Positions 1 to 9,313 of a stretch of 45,305 bases of DNA are shown here, in pieces. The stretch is taken from positions 1 through 45,305 of the forward strand of contig NZ_QPIJ01000038.1 of the NCBI RefSeq assembly GCF_003336665.1. Direction: 5' to 3'. This stretch comes from Vreelandella rituensis. Its GTDB lineage: Bacteria > Pseudomonadota > Gammaproteobacteria > Pseudomonadales > Halomonadaceae. Numbering within the stretch: position 1 is the first letter of the stretch; each line of letters begins with the position of its first letter. The position numbers and the translations under genes were made by a program. The notes beneath the pieces were generated by a model that ran no database searches, had not been told where the DNA came from, and was given only the letters and a program-made list of their open reading frames with translations.

Positions 1-51
1 ACCCACTACCCACCATCCAACACTAAAGGAGGCGCGGACAGGGAACCCCGA

Positions 52-68
52 GTCGTGCTGCGCACGAC
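52..68. other. Short perfect inverted repeat upstream of the MerR gene
   Basis: A 7-bp perfect inverted repeat (GTCGTGC and GCACGAC) is separated by three bases, and a weaker CCCGG/CCGGG pair follows at 80-100. There is no T-tract, so it is not a typical terminator. The stretch 1-116 shows no recognisable CueR- or ZntR-type operator with the expected 19-20 bp promoter spacing, so the promoter of the metal operon may lie left of the window. An AAAGGAGG string near 25-32 has no start codon at usable spacing. Confidence 0.35.
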
Positions 69-116
69 GCGCTATCCCTCCCGGCGCTAAAGCAACCGGG
101 TTTCCCGCGCAAAACG

Positions 117-530
117 ATGAAAGTCAGCGAACTTGCCAAGCGTGCCGGGGTCACCGCTGAAACCGTACGCCACTACAGCCGGGAAGGGCTGCTTTCACCC
201 CGGCGCCATCCGGATAACGGTTACCAGCTATTCAGCGACACCGACCTGCAGCGCCTGAACTTTATTCAACGGGCACGCACCCTGGGCTTCAGCGTGACCG
301 AAATACGCGACATTCTGCTGCATGCCGACCAGGGCGACTCCCCCTGCCCGCTGGTGCGGGACCTGATGGCCGAGCGGTTGCCCCAGATATATGCGCGTAT
401 CGCCGAACTCCAGGCACTTGCGGCACGTATGGAACAGGCCCTTGAAACCTGGGCCGACATGCCCGATGGCACACCGGACGGCCACAGCCTTTGTCGCTTG
501 ATCGAAAACTTTCCCGAGGACACTCCATGA
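117..530 (+). CDS. MerR-family metal-responsive transcriptional regulator
   Basis: This is a cytoplasmic DNA-binding regulator of 137 residues, a normal MerR length. Residues 1-70 form the winged helix-turn-helix ([11 protein letters not shown], then [11 protein letters not shown]), followed by a dimerisation helix (about 78-112) and a short metal-binding loop. Visible metal-ligand candidates are C77, H123 and C126. CueR copper sensors carry Ser at the position of C77, whereas Zn/Cd/Pb sensors of this family carry Cys, so the metal specificity is uncertain. The stop codon overlaps the start of the downstream copper ATPase as ATGA, which implies co-translation and makes that ATPase its likely target. 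No strong Shine-Dalgarno is seen before the ATG. Confidence 0.85.
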   Translation: MKVSELAKRAGVTAETVRHYSREGLLSPRRHPDNGYQLFSDTDLQRLNFIQRARTLGFSVTEIRDILLHADQGDSPCPLVRDLMAERLPQIYARIAELQALAARMEQALETWADMPDGTPDGHSLCRLIENFPEDTP

Positions 531-3118
531 GCCATACCCTTGAGCGCACGGTTCCCGGCATGAATTGCCAAGGCTGTGTCAAACGCATGCGTGAAGCGAT
601 CCAGGCGCAAGACCCCACTGCCGAGGTTATCGGCACACCCGCGGAGAAACGCCTGGATGTGACCAGTAGCCTGGATAAAGCCAGCTTGGATCAGGTACTG
701 GTCGATGCAGGCTTTCCCCCAGGCGAGATTGAGTCGCCACCCGTCACGGACTCTTCAGAGCCGGCTTTGGAACCGGCGTCAAGACAGACTTCAGATAGCT
801 CAGCGTCAGCGCCAACCGACTCGAAAGCGCCTTCCGAGAGCGAGCCTGAATCTACCATTCGCCTGGCCATTTCCGGTATGACCTGCGCCGGCTGTGTCAA
901 TAGCGTGCAAAAAGCCTTGGAGAAAACACCCGGCGTGACATCCGCCGTGGTGAATCTCGGCACCCACACCGTGCAGGTGCGCGGCAACGCCGACACCCAG
1001 GCGCTTATCGCTGCCGTGGACAGTTCAGGTTATTCCGCCGAGCCTATCCTCGACATGCGTGAAGCCGAGCGCCTGCGTGCGCAGAAGGATGCCGTAACCT
1101 ACCGGCAACGCCTCAAGGGCAGCGCCTGGTCGCTGGCGCTAGCGGTACCGCTGATGGCCGGAATGTTCATCTATCACCCTCACCCAGCGGGGTTGGGGCG
1201 GCTTTTCTGGCTGGTTGTCGGCCTGCTTACCCTGGCGATACTGATGGGGCCGGGGCGCCACTTCTTCGTTAGCGCCTGGAAGAACTTCAAGCACCACCAA
1301 GCCAACATGGACACCCTGATTGCCATGGGCACCGGGACCGCCTGGCTCTACTCCATGATGGTGGTGATATTCGCACCCTGGCTGCCGGAGATGGCGCTAG
1401 GCATCTATTTTGAAGCCTCGGCGATGGTCATCGGCCTGATACTGCTGGGCAATGCGTTGGAGCTGCGCGCTCGCGGGCGCACCAGCGACGCCCTCAAACG
1501 CCTGCTGGATCTGCAAAGCCGCACCGCCCGGGTGATTCGTGATGGTGAAGAGCGTGAGCTCGACATCGATGCGGTACGCGAGAACGATCACATCCGCGTA
1601 CGTCCTGGCGAGCGCCTGCCGGTGGACGGGGAAGTTACCGAGGGCAAAAGCCATATCGATGAATCCATGCTCACCGGTGAGCCGTTGCCGGTGAGCAAGC
1701 AACAGGGCGATGAGGTCAACGCCGGCACGGTCAACGGCAAGGGTTCTCTGGTGTATCGGGCCACGCGCGTGGGTGCCGACACACGTCTGGGCCAGATCAC
1801 CGAGCAGGTCGCCAGCGCCCAGAACTCGCGCCCGCCCATCGGCCACCTGGCGGACAAGGTCTCGAGTATTTTCGTGCCTTCGGTAATGATCATCGCCGTG
1901 CTAACCGCCCTGGCCTGGTTCAATTTCGGTGCCGAACCCCAGGTGCTGCATATGCTGATCACCGCCACCACGGTGCTGATCATCGCCTGCCCTTGTGCAC
2001 TGGGCCTGGCCACACCGATCTCCACCATGATCGGCGTAGGTAAAGCTGCCGAGCATGGCGTGCTGGTACGCAGCGGCGATGCCCTGCAGACCGCCACCAA
2101 GCTCACCACCCTGGTCGTCGACAAGACCGGCACCCTGACTCAGGGCAAGCCCACCGTGACCGACACACGGATATTTCACGAGGATAGCGGCCAGGTATTG
2201 GGGTACGTCGCCGCCCTGGAGCGCAGCTCCGAGCACCCCCTGGCCAATGCCCTGCTCGCCCATGCCGAAGACCAGGGCGCCAGCACCTCTGAGATTGATA
2301 ATTTCGACAGCGTGACCGGGGGTGGGGTAAAAGCGCAGACGACTCAGGGGGCTGAATTGCTGCTGGGAAATGCGCGCTTGCTCGAGCAGGCGGGGGTCGA
2401 CCTGACTGATGCAGGTGACATCTCGCGGAAGTGGGAGGAAAACGCTCGCACGGTGGTCTATCTGGCCATGGACGGTCGCCTGGCAGCGGTTTTCGGCATC
2501 AGCGACCCCTTGCGTCACGACACCATCGAGGCCGTCAAACGCCTGCAAGCGGACGGCTTGAAAGTGGTGATGCTGACCGGCGACAACCGTCACACCGCCG
2601 CCGCCATTGCCCGAGAAGTGGGAATCGATGAGTTTCGCGCAGGCCTATTACCGGAAGACAAGCATGCGGAGATCGAGCGTTTGCAGCGTTCAGGCGCCAT
2701 TGTGGGCATGGTGGGAGACGGCATCAACGACGCGCCGGCGCTGGCCCGGGCGAATGTCGGCTTTGCCATCGGCCAGGGTACCGATGTAGCAATCGAAAGC
2801 GCGGGCATCACGCTGATGCGTGGGTCGCTACACGGCGTTGCCGATGCTATCGAGATCAGCCGCGCCACCCTCACCAATATCAAGCAGAACCTGGTGGGTG
2901 CCTTTGGCTATAACGTCCTGTGCATCCCGATTGCCGCCGGGGTGCTTTACCCCTTCACCGGGATGCTGCTTTCACCGATGATCGCGGGTGCCGCCATGTC
3001 GCTCTCTTCGATCACCGTGGTGAGTAACGCCAACCGCTTGCGCTTGTTCAAGACAAGCTCGGCATCGACGGCTGCCAAAGCCCCTATCTCCACAAAAGCA
3101 CAGGAGGCGACCTCATGA
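527..3118 (+). CDS. copA: Heavy-metal P1B-type ATPase, probable Cu(I) exporter CopA
   Basis: An inner-membrane ATPase of 863 residues that would pump Cu(I) or Ag(I) out of the cytoplasm. I start at ATG 527, overlapping the MerR stop and preceded by GAGGA, rather than at the in-frame TTG at 491. In order: HMA domain 1 (CxxC at C14/C17), an acidic Ser/Pro-rich linker, HMA domain 2 (C120/C123), membrane segments, the actuator domain with TGEP, the metal-translocation motif CPC (488-490), phosphorylated DKTGT (D532), an SEHP nucleotide-binding motif, and GDGIND (730-735). Late membrane helices contain a YN pair and MSLSS, fitting the P1B-1 copper class. A strong terminator lies shortly downstream. 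Confidence 0.93.
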   Translation: MSHTLERTVPGMNCQGCVKRMREAIQAQDPTAEVIGTPAEKRLDVTSSLDKASLDQVLVDAGFPPGEIESPPVTDSSEPALEPASRQTSDSSASAPTDSKAPSESEPESTIRLAISGMTCAGCVNSVQKALEKTPGVTSAVVNLGTHTVQVRGNADTQALIAAVDSSGYSAEPILDMREAERLRAQKDAVTYRQRLKGSAWSLALAVPLMAGMFIYHPHPAGLGRLFWLVVGLLTLAILMGPGRHFFVSAWKNFKHHQANMDTLIAMGTGTAWLYSMMVVIFAPWLPEMALGIYFEASAMVIGLILLGNALELRARGRTSDALKRLLDLQSRTARVIRDGEERELDIDAVRENDHIRVRPGERLPVDGEVTEGKSHIDESMLTGEPLPVSKQQGDEVNAGTVNGKGSLVYRATRVGADTRLGQITEQVASAQNSRPPIGHLADKVSSIFVPSVMIIAVLTALAWFNFGAEPQVLHMLITATTVLIIACPCALGLATPISTMIGVGKAAEHGVLVRSGDALQTATKLTTLVVDKTGTLTQGKPTVTDTRIFHEDSGQVLGYVAALERSSEHPLANALLAHAEDQGASTSEIDNFDSVTGGGVKAQTTQGAELLLGNARLLEQAGVDLTDAGDISRKWEENARTVVYLAMDGRLAAVFGISDPLRHDTIEAVKRLQADGLKVVMLTGDNRHTAAAIAREVGIDEFRAGLLPEDKHAEIERLQRSGAIVGMVGDGINDAPALARANVGFAIGQGTDVAIESAGITLMRGSLHGVADAIEISRATLTNIKQNLVGAFGYNVLCIPIAAGVLYPFTGMLLSPMIAGAAMSLSSITVVSNANRLRLFKTSSASTAAKAPISTKAQEATS

Positions 3119-3192
3119 GCTGGCTGATAAATCTTGCAGGTTTAGGTCTAATCGTGGCGATTGTCTGGTGGTTCTGGCTGAGTGAGGCCTGA
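3115..3192 (+). CDS. 25-residue single-span membrane peptide coupled to copA
   Basis: This small ORF starts at ATG 3115, overlapping the copA stop as ATGA, with AGGAGG about eight bases upstream. It encodes 25 residues: a short polar start, one hydrophobic helix rich in Leu/Ile/Val ending in an aromatic WWFW stretch, and a charged SEA end. It ends 29 bases before the operon terminator, so it is the last gene of the metal operon. The composition resembles the membrane anchor of small copper-associated membrane proteins, but that is only an impression. It may be a tiny subunit, a regulator of the ATPase, or the remnant of a longer anchored cupredoxin. Coupling and a good ribosome site argue that it is translated. 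Confidence 0.6.
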   Translation: MSWLINLAGLGLIVAIVWWFWLSEA

Positions 3193-3220
3193 GGCACCAC
3201 CTCAAAAAACCGCCACAAGA

Positions 3221-3257
3221 AACGGCCCGTCAGTTCAGAACTGACGGGCCGTTTTTT
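3221..3257 (+). terminator. Rho-independent terminator of the metal operon
   Basis: A perfect inverted repeat with 16-base arms (AACGGCCCGTCAGTTC and its complement) around one central base at 3221-3253 is followed by a run of six T. It lies between the convergent metal operon and yitT. The minus side has a T-run only about 12 bases beyond the stem, so termination of yitT there would be weaker. Confidence 0.9.
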
Positions 3258-3264
3258 ATTTGGC

Positions 3265-3900
3265 TCAACTCTCCCCGGTATAGCGTCCTGGCTTATGGTT
3301 GAGCGCGATGATCAGGTTCAGGATCAAGGCACCCAGCACCGAGTAAGCCACCCGGTCCGGTGGCAGCAACGCCAGGGCCACCAGCAGAATCACCCCATCG
3401 ATGCCCAGCTGGACATAGCCCGCACGCAGGCCGTAACGCTGCTGCAGGTACAAGGAGAGAATATTGATGCCACCGAGGCTGGTACGGTGACGAAACAGCA
3501 TCAGCATGCCGATGCCCATCAGGGCACCGCCCATTACCGCCGCATACAGAATCGGCACTTGCTCAAACTGCACCCAACGCTGGGTCAGCTCGGAAAACAA
3601 CGAGACCAGCCCGATGGCGACGAAAGTGCGTAGCGTGAAACTCCACCCCATGCGCTTGATCGCCAGGTAATAAAACGGCACGTTGATCAGAAAGAACCAG
3701 GCACCAAAGCCTAGACTCGACACCCCCGCCGCTTCGCTGGCGTAGGTCAGCAATAGCGCCATGCCCGCGGTGCTTCCGGTAAGCAGCACCACATGGGTAT
3801 AGAACGTCACCCCCAGGCTTACGAACAGCGTACCCAACAGCATCGCCATGACATCTTCGTAAGGCCGATGCGGATCGCGAGGCAAGTTATCCTCGTGCAT
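3265..3900 (-). CDS. YitT-family (DUF161) integral membrane protein
   Basis: A 211-residue inner-membrane protein with about five to six hydrophobic segments. Internal Gly/Ser motifs (LTGSTAGMALLL near residue 41 and RTSLGGINILSLYL near 139) are typical of the YitT/YczE group. The function of this family is not established, although small-molecule transport has been proposed. The start ATG at 3898-3900 is preceded by AAAGGA. It is divergent from nothing and lies 64 bp downstream of recJ on the same strand. Two near-identical 13-mers at 3917-3929 and 3932-3944 sit in its upstream gap and might be a regulator site. Confidence 0.8.
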   Translation of the reverse strand: MHEDNLPRDPHRPYEDVMAMLLGTLFVSLGVTFYTHVVLLTGSTAGMALLLTYASEAAGVSSLGFGAWFFLINVPFYYLAIKRMGWSFTLRTFVAIGLVSLFSELTQRWVQFEQVPILYAAVMGGALMGIGMLMLFRHRTSLGGINILSLYLQQRYGLRAGYVQLGIDGVILLVALALLPPDRVAYSVLGALILNLIIALNHKPGRYTGES

Positions 3901-3916
3901 GAAAAAAACATCCTTT

Positions 3917-3944
3917 TATGCTTTAACAACGTATGTTTTAACAA
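3917..3944. repeat. Two tandem 13-mers upstream of yitT
   Basis: TATGCTTTAACAA (3917-3929) and TATGTTTTAACAA (3932-3944) differ at one base and are 15 bp apart, giving an AT-rich island in the recJ-yitT gap. This could be a promoter duplication or an activator/repressor site. On the minus strand the elements read TTGTTAAA then CATA, with loose -35/-10 resemblance. Confidence 0.4.
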
Positions 3945-3964
3945 CTGATACCAGGCGGGAAGGC

Positions 3965-5761
3965 CTAACTCGGCTCCGCGTGCTCGACCATCAACTGCAG
4001 CGTCTCACGGCCTCGCCAGCGGTTGCGGTTGAGCTTGTAGGCACAGTGGAGGCTGTCGCCCACGCCGAAGGCCGGCAACTCACCCGGCGTCAGCGCCCGA
4101 AACCAGATCGCCCGATGCGTCACGGCGCCACTGGACAGCTCCAGCATCAGGTGGGTGCCATCGGCCCCTACCGGCTTGAGCGCCTCGACCAGAAACTCGC
4201 CTTCGAACAGGGGGGAGTCGAACTCTCTCCCGTAAGGGCCGAGGGCATCGAGCTCGATCAGCGTTGCCAGATCCAGCTGGGCCGGTGTCAGCTGCCCGTC
4301 GGTCCATACGCGCGGATAAAGTTGCGTATCTCCCAATTGCTCGCCAACGGCCTGCAAGAAAGCCTCGCGAAAACGTTCAAGTTGAGCCACCGGAACCCCC
4401 ACTCCCGCCGCACCACGATGGCCACCGAAACGCGGTAAGGTTTCCGGCGCCAAGGCGAAGGTGCGTTGCAGGGCATCGCGCAAATGCAGCGCATCGATGG
4501 AACGCCCGGAGCCGGTGAGCATGCCGGGTGCCGAGGCGGGGGTCAGCACCATGGCCGGGCGGCCGTAGGCCTGCACCAGACGCGAGGCGACGATTCCCTG
4601 AACGCCGGGGTGGCCGTCTTCCAGAAACACCACCAGCGCCAGGTCACCCGCTGCCAAGGGAGTCGCCGCCAGGGCGCGCGCCTCTTCCGCCATGTCCAGC
4701 TCGATTGCCTTGCGCGACTGGTTGTCCTGGTCCAGAACCTCAAGCTGGCGCTGCGCCACACCATCGCTTTCCGCGAGCATGAAATGCAGCGCCGCATAGG
4801 GGTCGTCCAGGCGCGAGCGGGCATTGATTCGCGGCCCCATCTGGAACGCCAGCGTTTCGGCGTTGAAGGGCACACTGTCGGCACCCAGACGCGCCGCCAT
4901 GGCCCGCCAGCAGGCGGCATCCATGCGATTGATCAATTGCAGGCCGAAATTGACCACGGCCCGGTTGGCGGGGCTTTCACCCAGAGAGACACAGTCGGCC
5001 ACGGTGCCCAAGGCAACATAGGAAAGCCAGGGCGAAAGCTTGGGAGTGGTTGCCGACAGCACCCCCCATTCGATCAGCACTCCCCGTGCCAGCGACATGA
5101 CCAACCAGGCCACCATGCAGCCAGCGATGGTGGGGTCGGGATAGGCGCAATCGTCACGGGTGGGGTTGACCACCGCATGGGCAGAGGGTGGCGGGCCTTC
5201 CACCGGCAGCGCATGGTGATCGCTGACCACCACATCGATGCCCGCCGCTTTAAGCCGGGCGATACGCGGCTCATCGGAGCTGCCACAGTCGGCGGTAATC
5301 ACCAGGCTGGGTACCGGCTTGAGCGCCAGGGTACGTTCGACCAGCGGCAGGCTGATGCCGTAACCATCGTGAATACGGTGACCGATCAGGCTGTGCAACT
5401 TGCTTTCCGGCACCCCGAACAGCTCGACCAGGGTACGCCGGATCACCACATGCGACGTGATACCATCGACGTCGTAATCGGTGAGGATACCGATGTGCTC
5501 GCCGTCCACCACCGCCTGGGCGATACGTTCGGCGGCGCGGCGGCCATCGGCGAGTTTTTCCGGATGCGCCAGGTAGCGCAAGCTGGGGGTCACCAAAGGT
5601 GCCAAGTCGCCTGCGTAACCATTCAGCCGACCGGCCAGTATGCGTGCCTGAAGCTCGGAAAGCCCTTCGGCCTGGGCACGGGCGTAAATATTCGCATCAC
5701 GCAGACGCGGCTCCAGACGGGGCCGCGTCGCATGGTAGTGCGGGTTGCCGGAAGCCGTCAT
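3965..5761 (-). CDS. recJ: RecJ-type single-stranded-DNA 5'-3' exonuclease (DHH family)
   Basis: A cytoplasmic repair and recombination nuclease of 598 residues (the usual RecJ is about 570-580). DHH phosphoesterase motifs are visible: DYDVDG at 95-100, an HDGYG motif near 131-135, DCG at 158-160, SDHH at 180-183 and VVNP at 197-200. A DHHA1-type FGGHRGAAG motif lies in the second half, followed by an OB-like C-terminus. Motif I has Val where RecJ usually has Ala, and the segment before GYG is unusual, so a RecJ paralogue cannot be excluded. It starts seven bases after thrC stops. The order xerD-dsbC-hom-thrC-recJ matches pseudomonad-type genomes. Confidence 0.82.
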   Translation of the reverse strand: MTASGNPHYHATRPRLEPRLRDANIYARAQAEGLSELQARILAGRLNGYAGDLAPLVTPSLRYLAHPEKLADGRRAAERIAQAVVDGEHIGILTDYDVDGITSHVVIRRTLVELFGVPESKLHSLIGHRIHDGYGISLPLVERTLALKPVPSLVITADCGSSDEPRIARLKAAGIDVVVSDHHALPVEGPPPSAHAVVNPTRDDCAYPDPTIAGCMVAWLVMSLARGVLIEWGVLSATTPKLSPWLSYVALGTVADCVSLGESPANRAVVNFGLQLINRMDAACWRAMAARLGADSVPFNAETLAFQMGPRINARSRLDDPYAALHFMLAESDGVAQRQLEVLDQDNQSRKAIELDMAEEARALAATPLAAGDLALVVFLEDGHPGVQGIVASRLVQAYGRPAMVLTPASAPGMLTGSGRSIDALHLRDALQRTFALAPETLPRFGGHRGAAGVGVPVAQLERFREAFLQAVGEQLGDTQLYPRVWTDGQLTPAQLDLATLIELDALGPYGREFDSPLFEGEFLVEALKPVGADGTHLMLELSSGAVTHRAIWFRALTPGELPAFGVGDSLHCAYKLNRNRWRGRETLQLMVEHAEPS

Positions 5762-5768
5762 ATCACGC

Positions 5769-7157
5769 TCAACGCCGATTTTCCGCGACGAAGCGCTGCA
5801 CCGCGGCTAGATCAGCGGGCAGTACCGTGTAACGTTCTTCGCGTTCCAGCAGGTCTTCCATGTGCGGTGGCAATGGCACCCCGGTGAAACCGGCCTTGAC
5901 CACTGCTTCGGCGAATTTAGCCGGGTGCGCCGTGGCCAGGGTGATCACCGGCGTGGACTGGTCGGCCCGCGCACGCTCGGCGGCGCGGTAGCCGGTGGCG
6001 GTGTGAGGGTCGAGCAATTCACCGGTGCGATGATGGGCCTCGCGAATCACTTCCAGAATCGTGGCGTCATCCACGCTATGGCTGGAAAATAGCTCGCGCA
6101 GCTTGGCCAGGGGCGCATCGGCCAAGGCCGTCGGTTCTTTCTGGAAGCGTTCGAGAAGGTCCGCCACGGCTTTGCCATCCCGTCCGTAGGCATCGAATAG
6201 CAGGCGTTCGAAATTGGACGACACCACGATATCCATCGAGGGCGCAAGCGTCGCCGCCAGCTCCTTCTTGGAAAAATCGTTGGCTGCCAAGGTGCGATGC
6301 AGGATGTCATTGGTGTTGGTGGCAATGATGAACTGCTTGACCGGCAAGCCCATCTGGTGAGCCATGTAGCCGGCGAAGACATTGCCGAAGTTGGCCGAGG
6401 GCACGCTGAAACTGACCTGGCGATACGGCGCACCCAGCGCTACGGCGGACGCGACGTAGTAGACGATCTGCGCCATGATGCGCGCCCAGTTGATCGAGTT
6501 CACCGCCACCAGCCGAGTCCCGTTCAGGAAACCCTGATCGGCAAAGCTGGCCTTGACCATCGCCTGGGCGTCATCGAAGTTTCCTTCGATGGCCACATTG
6601 AAGACATTGTTGGCCAGTACCGAGGTCATCTGGCGACGCTGGACTTCCGAGACACGGTTGTGCGGGTGAAGAATGAAGATGTCGAGGTTATCGCAATGGC
6701 GACAGCCTTCGATCGCCGCCGAGCCGGTGTCGCCGGAGGTCGCGCCCATGATCACCGCGCGCTCGCCGCGCTTTTTCAGGAAGTGATCCAGAATCCGCCC
6801 GAGCAATTGCAGGGCGACGTCCTTGAACGCCAAGGTCGGCCCATGAAACTGTTCGAGCAGAAAATGATTGGCATCCAGCTGTTTGAGCGGCACCACGGCG
6901 TCATGATTGAAGGTGGCGTAAGCCTCGCGCACGATCTCGCGGAAAGTGTCGTCGTCGATCTCGCCGCCCACGAACGGCTGCATCACCTGAAAGGCGATCT
7001 CGGCGTAGGAGAGCCCGGCCATGGCGGCCAGGTCATCATGGGAAAGTTGCGGGATGGTCTCGGGCACGTACAGGCCGCCATCGCTGGCCATACCGGTCAG
7101 CACCACGTCTTCAAACGACAACGCCGGCGCCTGGCCGCGTGTACTGATATAGCGCAT
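5769..7157 (-). CDS. thrC: Threonine synthase
   Basis: A cytoplasmic PLP enzyme converting O-phosphohomoserine to threonine, the last step of threonine synthesis. I choose ATG 7157 (protein MRYISTRG..., 462 residues) over GTG 7163. AGGAG lies five bases upstream of that ATG, and the family commonly begins this way. The PLP-binding lysine is in GPTLAFKD (K112), and a GATSGDTGSAA phosphate-binding loop follows. It begins two bases after the hom stop, so hom and thrC are surely co-expressed. The recJ start follows directly. Confidence 0.95.
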   Translation of the reverse strand: MRYISTRGQAPALSFEDVVLTGMASDGGLYVPETIPQLSHDDLAAMAGLSYAEIAFQVMQPFVGGEIDDDTFREIVREAYATFNHDAVVPLKQLDANHFLLEQFHGPTLAFKDVALQLLGRILDHFLKKRGERAVIMGATSGDTGSAAIEGCRHCDNLDIFILHPHNRVSEVQRRQMTSVLANNVFNVAIEGNFDDAQAMVKASFADQGFLNGTRLVAVNSINWARIMAQIVYYVASAVALGAPYRQVSFSVPSANFGNVFAGYMAHQMGLPVKQFIIATNTNDILHRTLAANDFSKKELAATLAPSMDIVVSSNFERLLFDAYGRDGKAVADLLERFQKEPTALADAPLAKLRELFSSHSVDDATILEVIREAHHRTGELLDPHTATGYRAAERARADQSTPVITLATAHPAKFAEAVVKAGFTGVPLPPHMEDLLEREERYTVLPADLAAVQRFVAENRR

Positions 7158-7159
7158 GT

Positions 7160-8476
7160 TCACTCCTGCTCGTCGAGGCTTTCCACGCGAATCCGCATCA
7201 CCGACCCGGCGATATCGGCCATCGCTTCGATCTGGCGAATGGCTTCGTTCATCTGCTTTTCCTTGGTGCGGTGGGTCAACAGAATGATCGGTACCAGCTC
7301 ACCTTCGGTGGCTTCCTTCTGGATCAAGGCCTCGATCGAGATGCCCTGCTCGGACAGGATGGTCGCCACCCGCGCCAGCACACCCGGACGATCCACGGCC
7401 AGCAAGCGCAGGTAATAGGCGGTGATGATGTCTTCCATGGGCATGATCGGCAGGCTGCCGACATCTTCGCCAATGCCGCTGAAGGCCAGATACGGTACCC
7501 GGTAATGATGGTCGGTGGTGATGTCGCGCGCCACATCGAGCAGGTCCGCCACGACTGCCGAAGCGGTAGGCTCGGCACCGGCACCGGCGCCGTAATACAG
7601 GGTCGGCCCTACGGCATCCCCCATGATGGCGATGGCATTCTTGACGCCGTGCACATTGGCCAGCAGACGTTCCTTGGGAATCAGCGTGGGATGCACGCGC
7701 AGCTCGAGGCCGTGATCGGTGCGCTTGGAAATCCCCAGGTGCTTGATCACATAGCCCAGGTTGTCGGCCTGCTGGATATCTTCAGCGGTAATCCGTGAAA
7801 TGCCTTCGGTGAAGGCCTTGTCGAATTGCAGCGGCACGCCGTAAGCGATGGACGCCAGAATGGTGAGCTTGTGCGCAGCGTCGATGCCTTCCACGTCGAA
7901 GGTGGGGTCGGCTTCGGCATAGCCCAACGCCTGCGCTTCGGTCAGGACGTCTTCGAAGGTGCGGCCTTCATCGCGCATATGGGTAAGAATGTAATTGCCG
8001 GTGCCGTTGATGATGCCCGCCACCCATTCGATACGGTTGGCTCCCAGGCCTTCACGCAGCGACTTGATCACCGGGATACCCCCGGCCACCGCCGCTTCGA
8101 ACGCCACGATCACGCCCTTTTCATGGGCAGCCTTGAAAATCTCGTTGCCATGTACCGCAATCAGCGCCTTGTTGGCGGTGACCACGTGCTTGCCATTGGC
8201 GATCGCGGTCAGCACCAATTCACGGGCGATATCGTAGCCGCCGATCAGCTCGACGACGACGTCGACGTCCGGGTTGGTGGCCACTTCAAAGACATCGCTT
8301 GTAGCCTTGATACCGGTGATATCGCAGTCTGGGTGAATACTGCGGTGAGCGACCTGCTCAATGACGATCGGCCGTCCGGCGCGGCGAGCGATGTCGTCCG
8401 CATTCCGGGTCAATACGTTGAAGGTACCGCCACCGACAGTGCCCAATCCACAGATACCTACTCTCACCGGTTTCAA
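7160..8476 (-). CDS. hom: Homoserine dehydrogenase
   Basis: This cytoplasmic NAD(P)H enzyme reduces aspartate semialdehyde to homoserine at the branch to threonine and methionine. I start at TTG 8476 (protein MKPVRVGICGLGTVGGG..., 438 residues) because AAGGGGAAAG lies just upstream and the pseudomonad homologue begins the same way. An upstream in-frame ATG at 8521 would add 15 residues. The Rossmann GxGxxG is at the N-terminus, the catalytic domain with GTGNYI lies in the middle, and a C-terminal ACT domain (YYLRLLAVDRPGVLA) suggests threonine feedback. It is the monofunctional form without aspartokinase. Confidence 0.94.
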   Translation of the reverse strand: MKPVRVGICGLGTVGGGTFNVLTRNADDIARRAGRPIVIEQVAHRSIHPDCDITGIKATSDVFEVATNPDVDVVVELIGGYDIARELVLTAIANGKHVVTANKALIAVHGNEIFKAAHEKGVIVAFEAAVAGGIPVIKSLREGLGANRIEWVAGIINGTGNYILTHMRDEGRTFEDVLTEAQALGYAEADPTFDVEGIDAAHKLTILASIAYGVPLQFDKAFTEGISRITAEDIQQADNLGYVIKHLGISKRTDHGLELRVHPTLIPKERLLANVHGVKNAIAIMGDAVGPTLYYGAGAGAEPTASAVVADLLDVARDITTDHHYRVPYLAFSGIGEDVGSLPIMPMEDIITAYYLRLLAVDRPGVLARVATILSEQGISIEALIQKEATEGELVPIILLTHRTKEKQMNEAIRQIEAMADIAGSVMRIRVESLDEQE

Positions 8477-8522
8477 TGTCTTTCCCCTTTGCATAACGTG
8501 AACATACGAGTGTTTTGGCATA

Positions 8523-8550
8523 ACGCGACGGCTGCTACGACACGTCGCGT
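8523..8550 (-). other. Hairpin between dsbC and hom
   Basis: ACGCGACG (8523-8530) and CGTCGCGT (8543-8550) form a perfect 8-bp stem with a 12-base loop in the 95-bp dsbC-hom gap. There is no T-tract on either side, so it is a weak or factor-dependent terminator at best, or a leader structure for hom-thrC. Confidence 0.4.
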
Positions 8551-8571
8551 GCTCTTGGTTAGCCGTGGCTA

Positions 8572-9309
8572 TCAGTCGTCAAGATTCAGCATCTCGGCCA
8601 GACGCTGGGGCGGCACGTAGCCCGGCACCAGCTGTCCGTCGGGTAAAATCAATGCCGGCGTGCCCTGAACCCCGAGCTGCATGCCTAGATCATACTGGGC
8701 CGCAACCGGATTGTCGCAGTTCGATGCGTTAGCCAGTGCCTCGCCTTGCTTGGCACGCGTCAATGCATCGCCTGAATTATCCGCGCACCATATTTGCTGC
8801 ATGGTTCGGGCGGCGTCTCCGTTCATTCCGCTGCGCGGAAACGCCAGGTAATGAATTTCGATGCCCCGCTCGTTGAGCTCGGGCACCTGTTCATGCAGCT
8901 GAGTGCAGTAGGGGCAAGTCGGGTCGGTAAATACCACCACGGTGGCCCGGGTCGGCTGGGTGCCGCGAAATACCACGCGTTCGCTTTCGGGTATCTCGTC
9001 AATCGCCGCGGCGCGCGCCTGGTTGCGCGATTGCTCGGTCAGGTTGACCAACCCTTCACCGCTATTGTCGTAAAGATCACCCACCAGAAAATGACTGCCC
9101 GAGGCATTGGAATAGAAAGTTTCGCCACTTTCCAGGCGCACGGAAAAAATACCCTCGAGCGGCGTGGGCTCGACCCGTTCGACCGGCATGCGCTGTCCGT
9201 TGACGCTCAAGGTTTCCGTGAGTTGCTCGGGCACCGTATCGGCATTGGCTGACAAAGGCAAAATGGCAGTCGCCAGCGCCAGAAAAAACATAGAGGAACG
9301 ATGAATCAT
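8572..9309 (-). CDS. dsbC: Periplasmic thiol:disulfide isomerase DsbC
   Basis: This protein shuffles wrong disulfides in periplasmic proteins. The start ATG 9309 (245 residues) is four bases after xerD stops, has GAGG upstream, and gives a clean signal peptide (MIHRSS, a hydrophobic core, SANA cleaved near residue 23). The N-terminal dimerisation domain runs to about residue 85. The thioredoxin-fold catalytic site is C132-P-Y-C135 in FTDPTCPYC, and a second Cys pair in the C-terminal half (IWCADN and ASNCDN) matches the structural disulfide of DsbC. A longer reading frame extends upstream but would bury the signal peptide, so I reject it. Confidence 0.93.
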   Translation of the reverse strand: MIHRSSMFFLALATAILPLSANADTVPEQLTETLSVNGQRMPVERVEPTPLEGIFSVRLESGETFYSNASGSHFLVGDLYDNSGEGLVNLTEQSRNQARAAAIDEIPESERVVFRGTQPTRATVVVFTDPTCPYCTQLHEQVPELNERGIEIHYLAFPRSGMNGDAARTMQQIWCADNSGDALTRAKQGEALANASNCDNPVAAQYDLGMQLGVQGTPALILPDGQLVPGYVPPQRLAEMLNLDD

Positions 9310-9313
9310 CAGC

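Noticed and set aside
4466..5887. A 473-codon plus-strand frame opposite recJ
   Set aside because: An antisense shadow of recJ with His/Gln-rich low-information sequence, while recJ itself has all DHH motifs.
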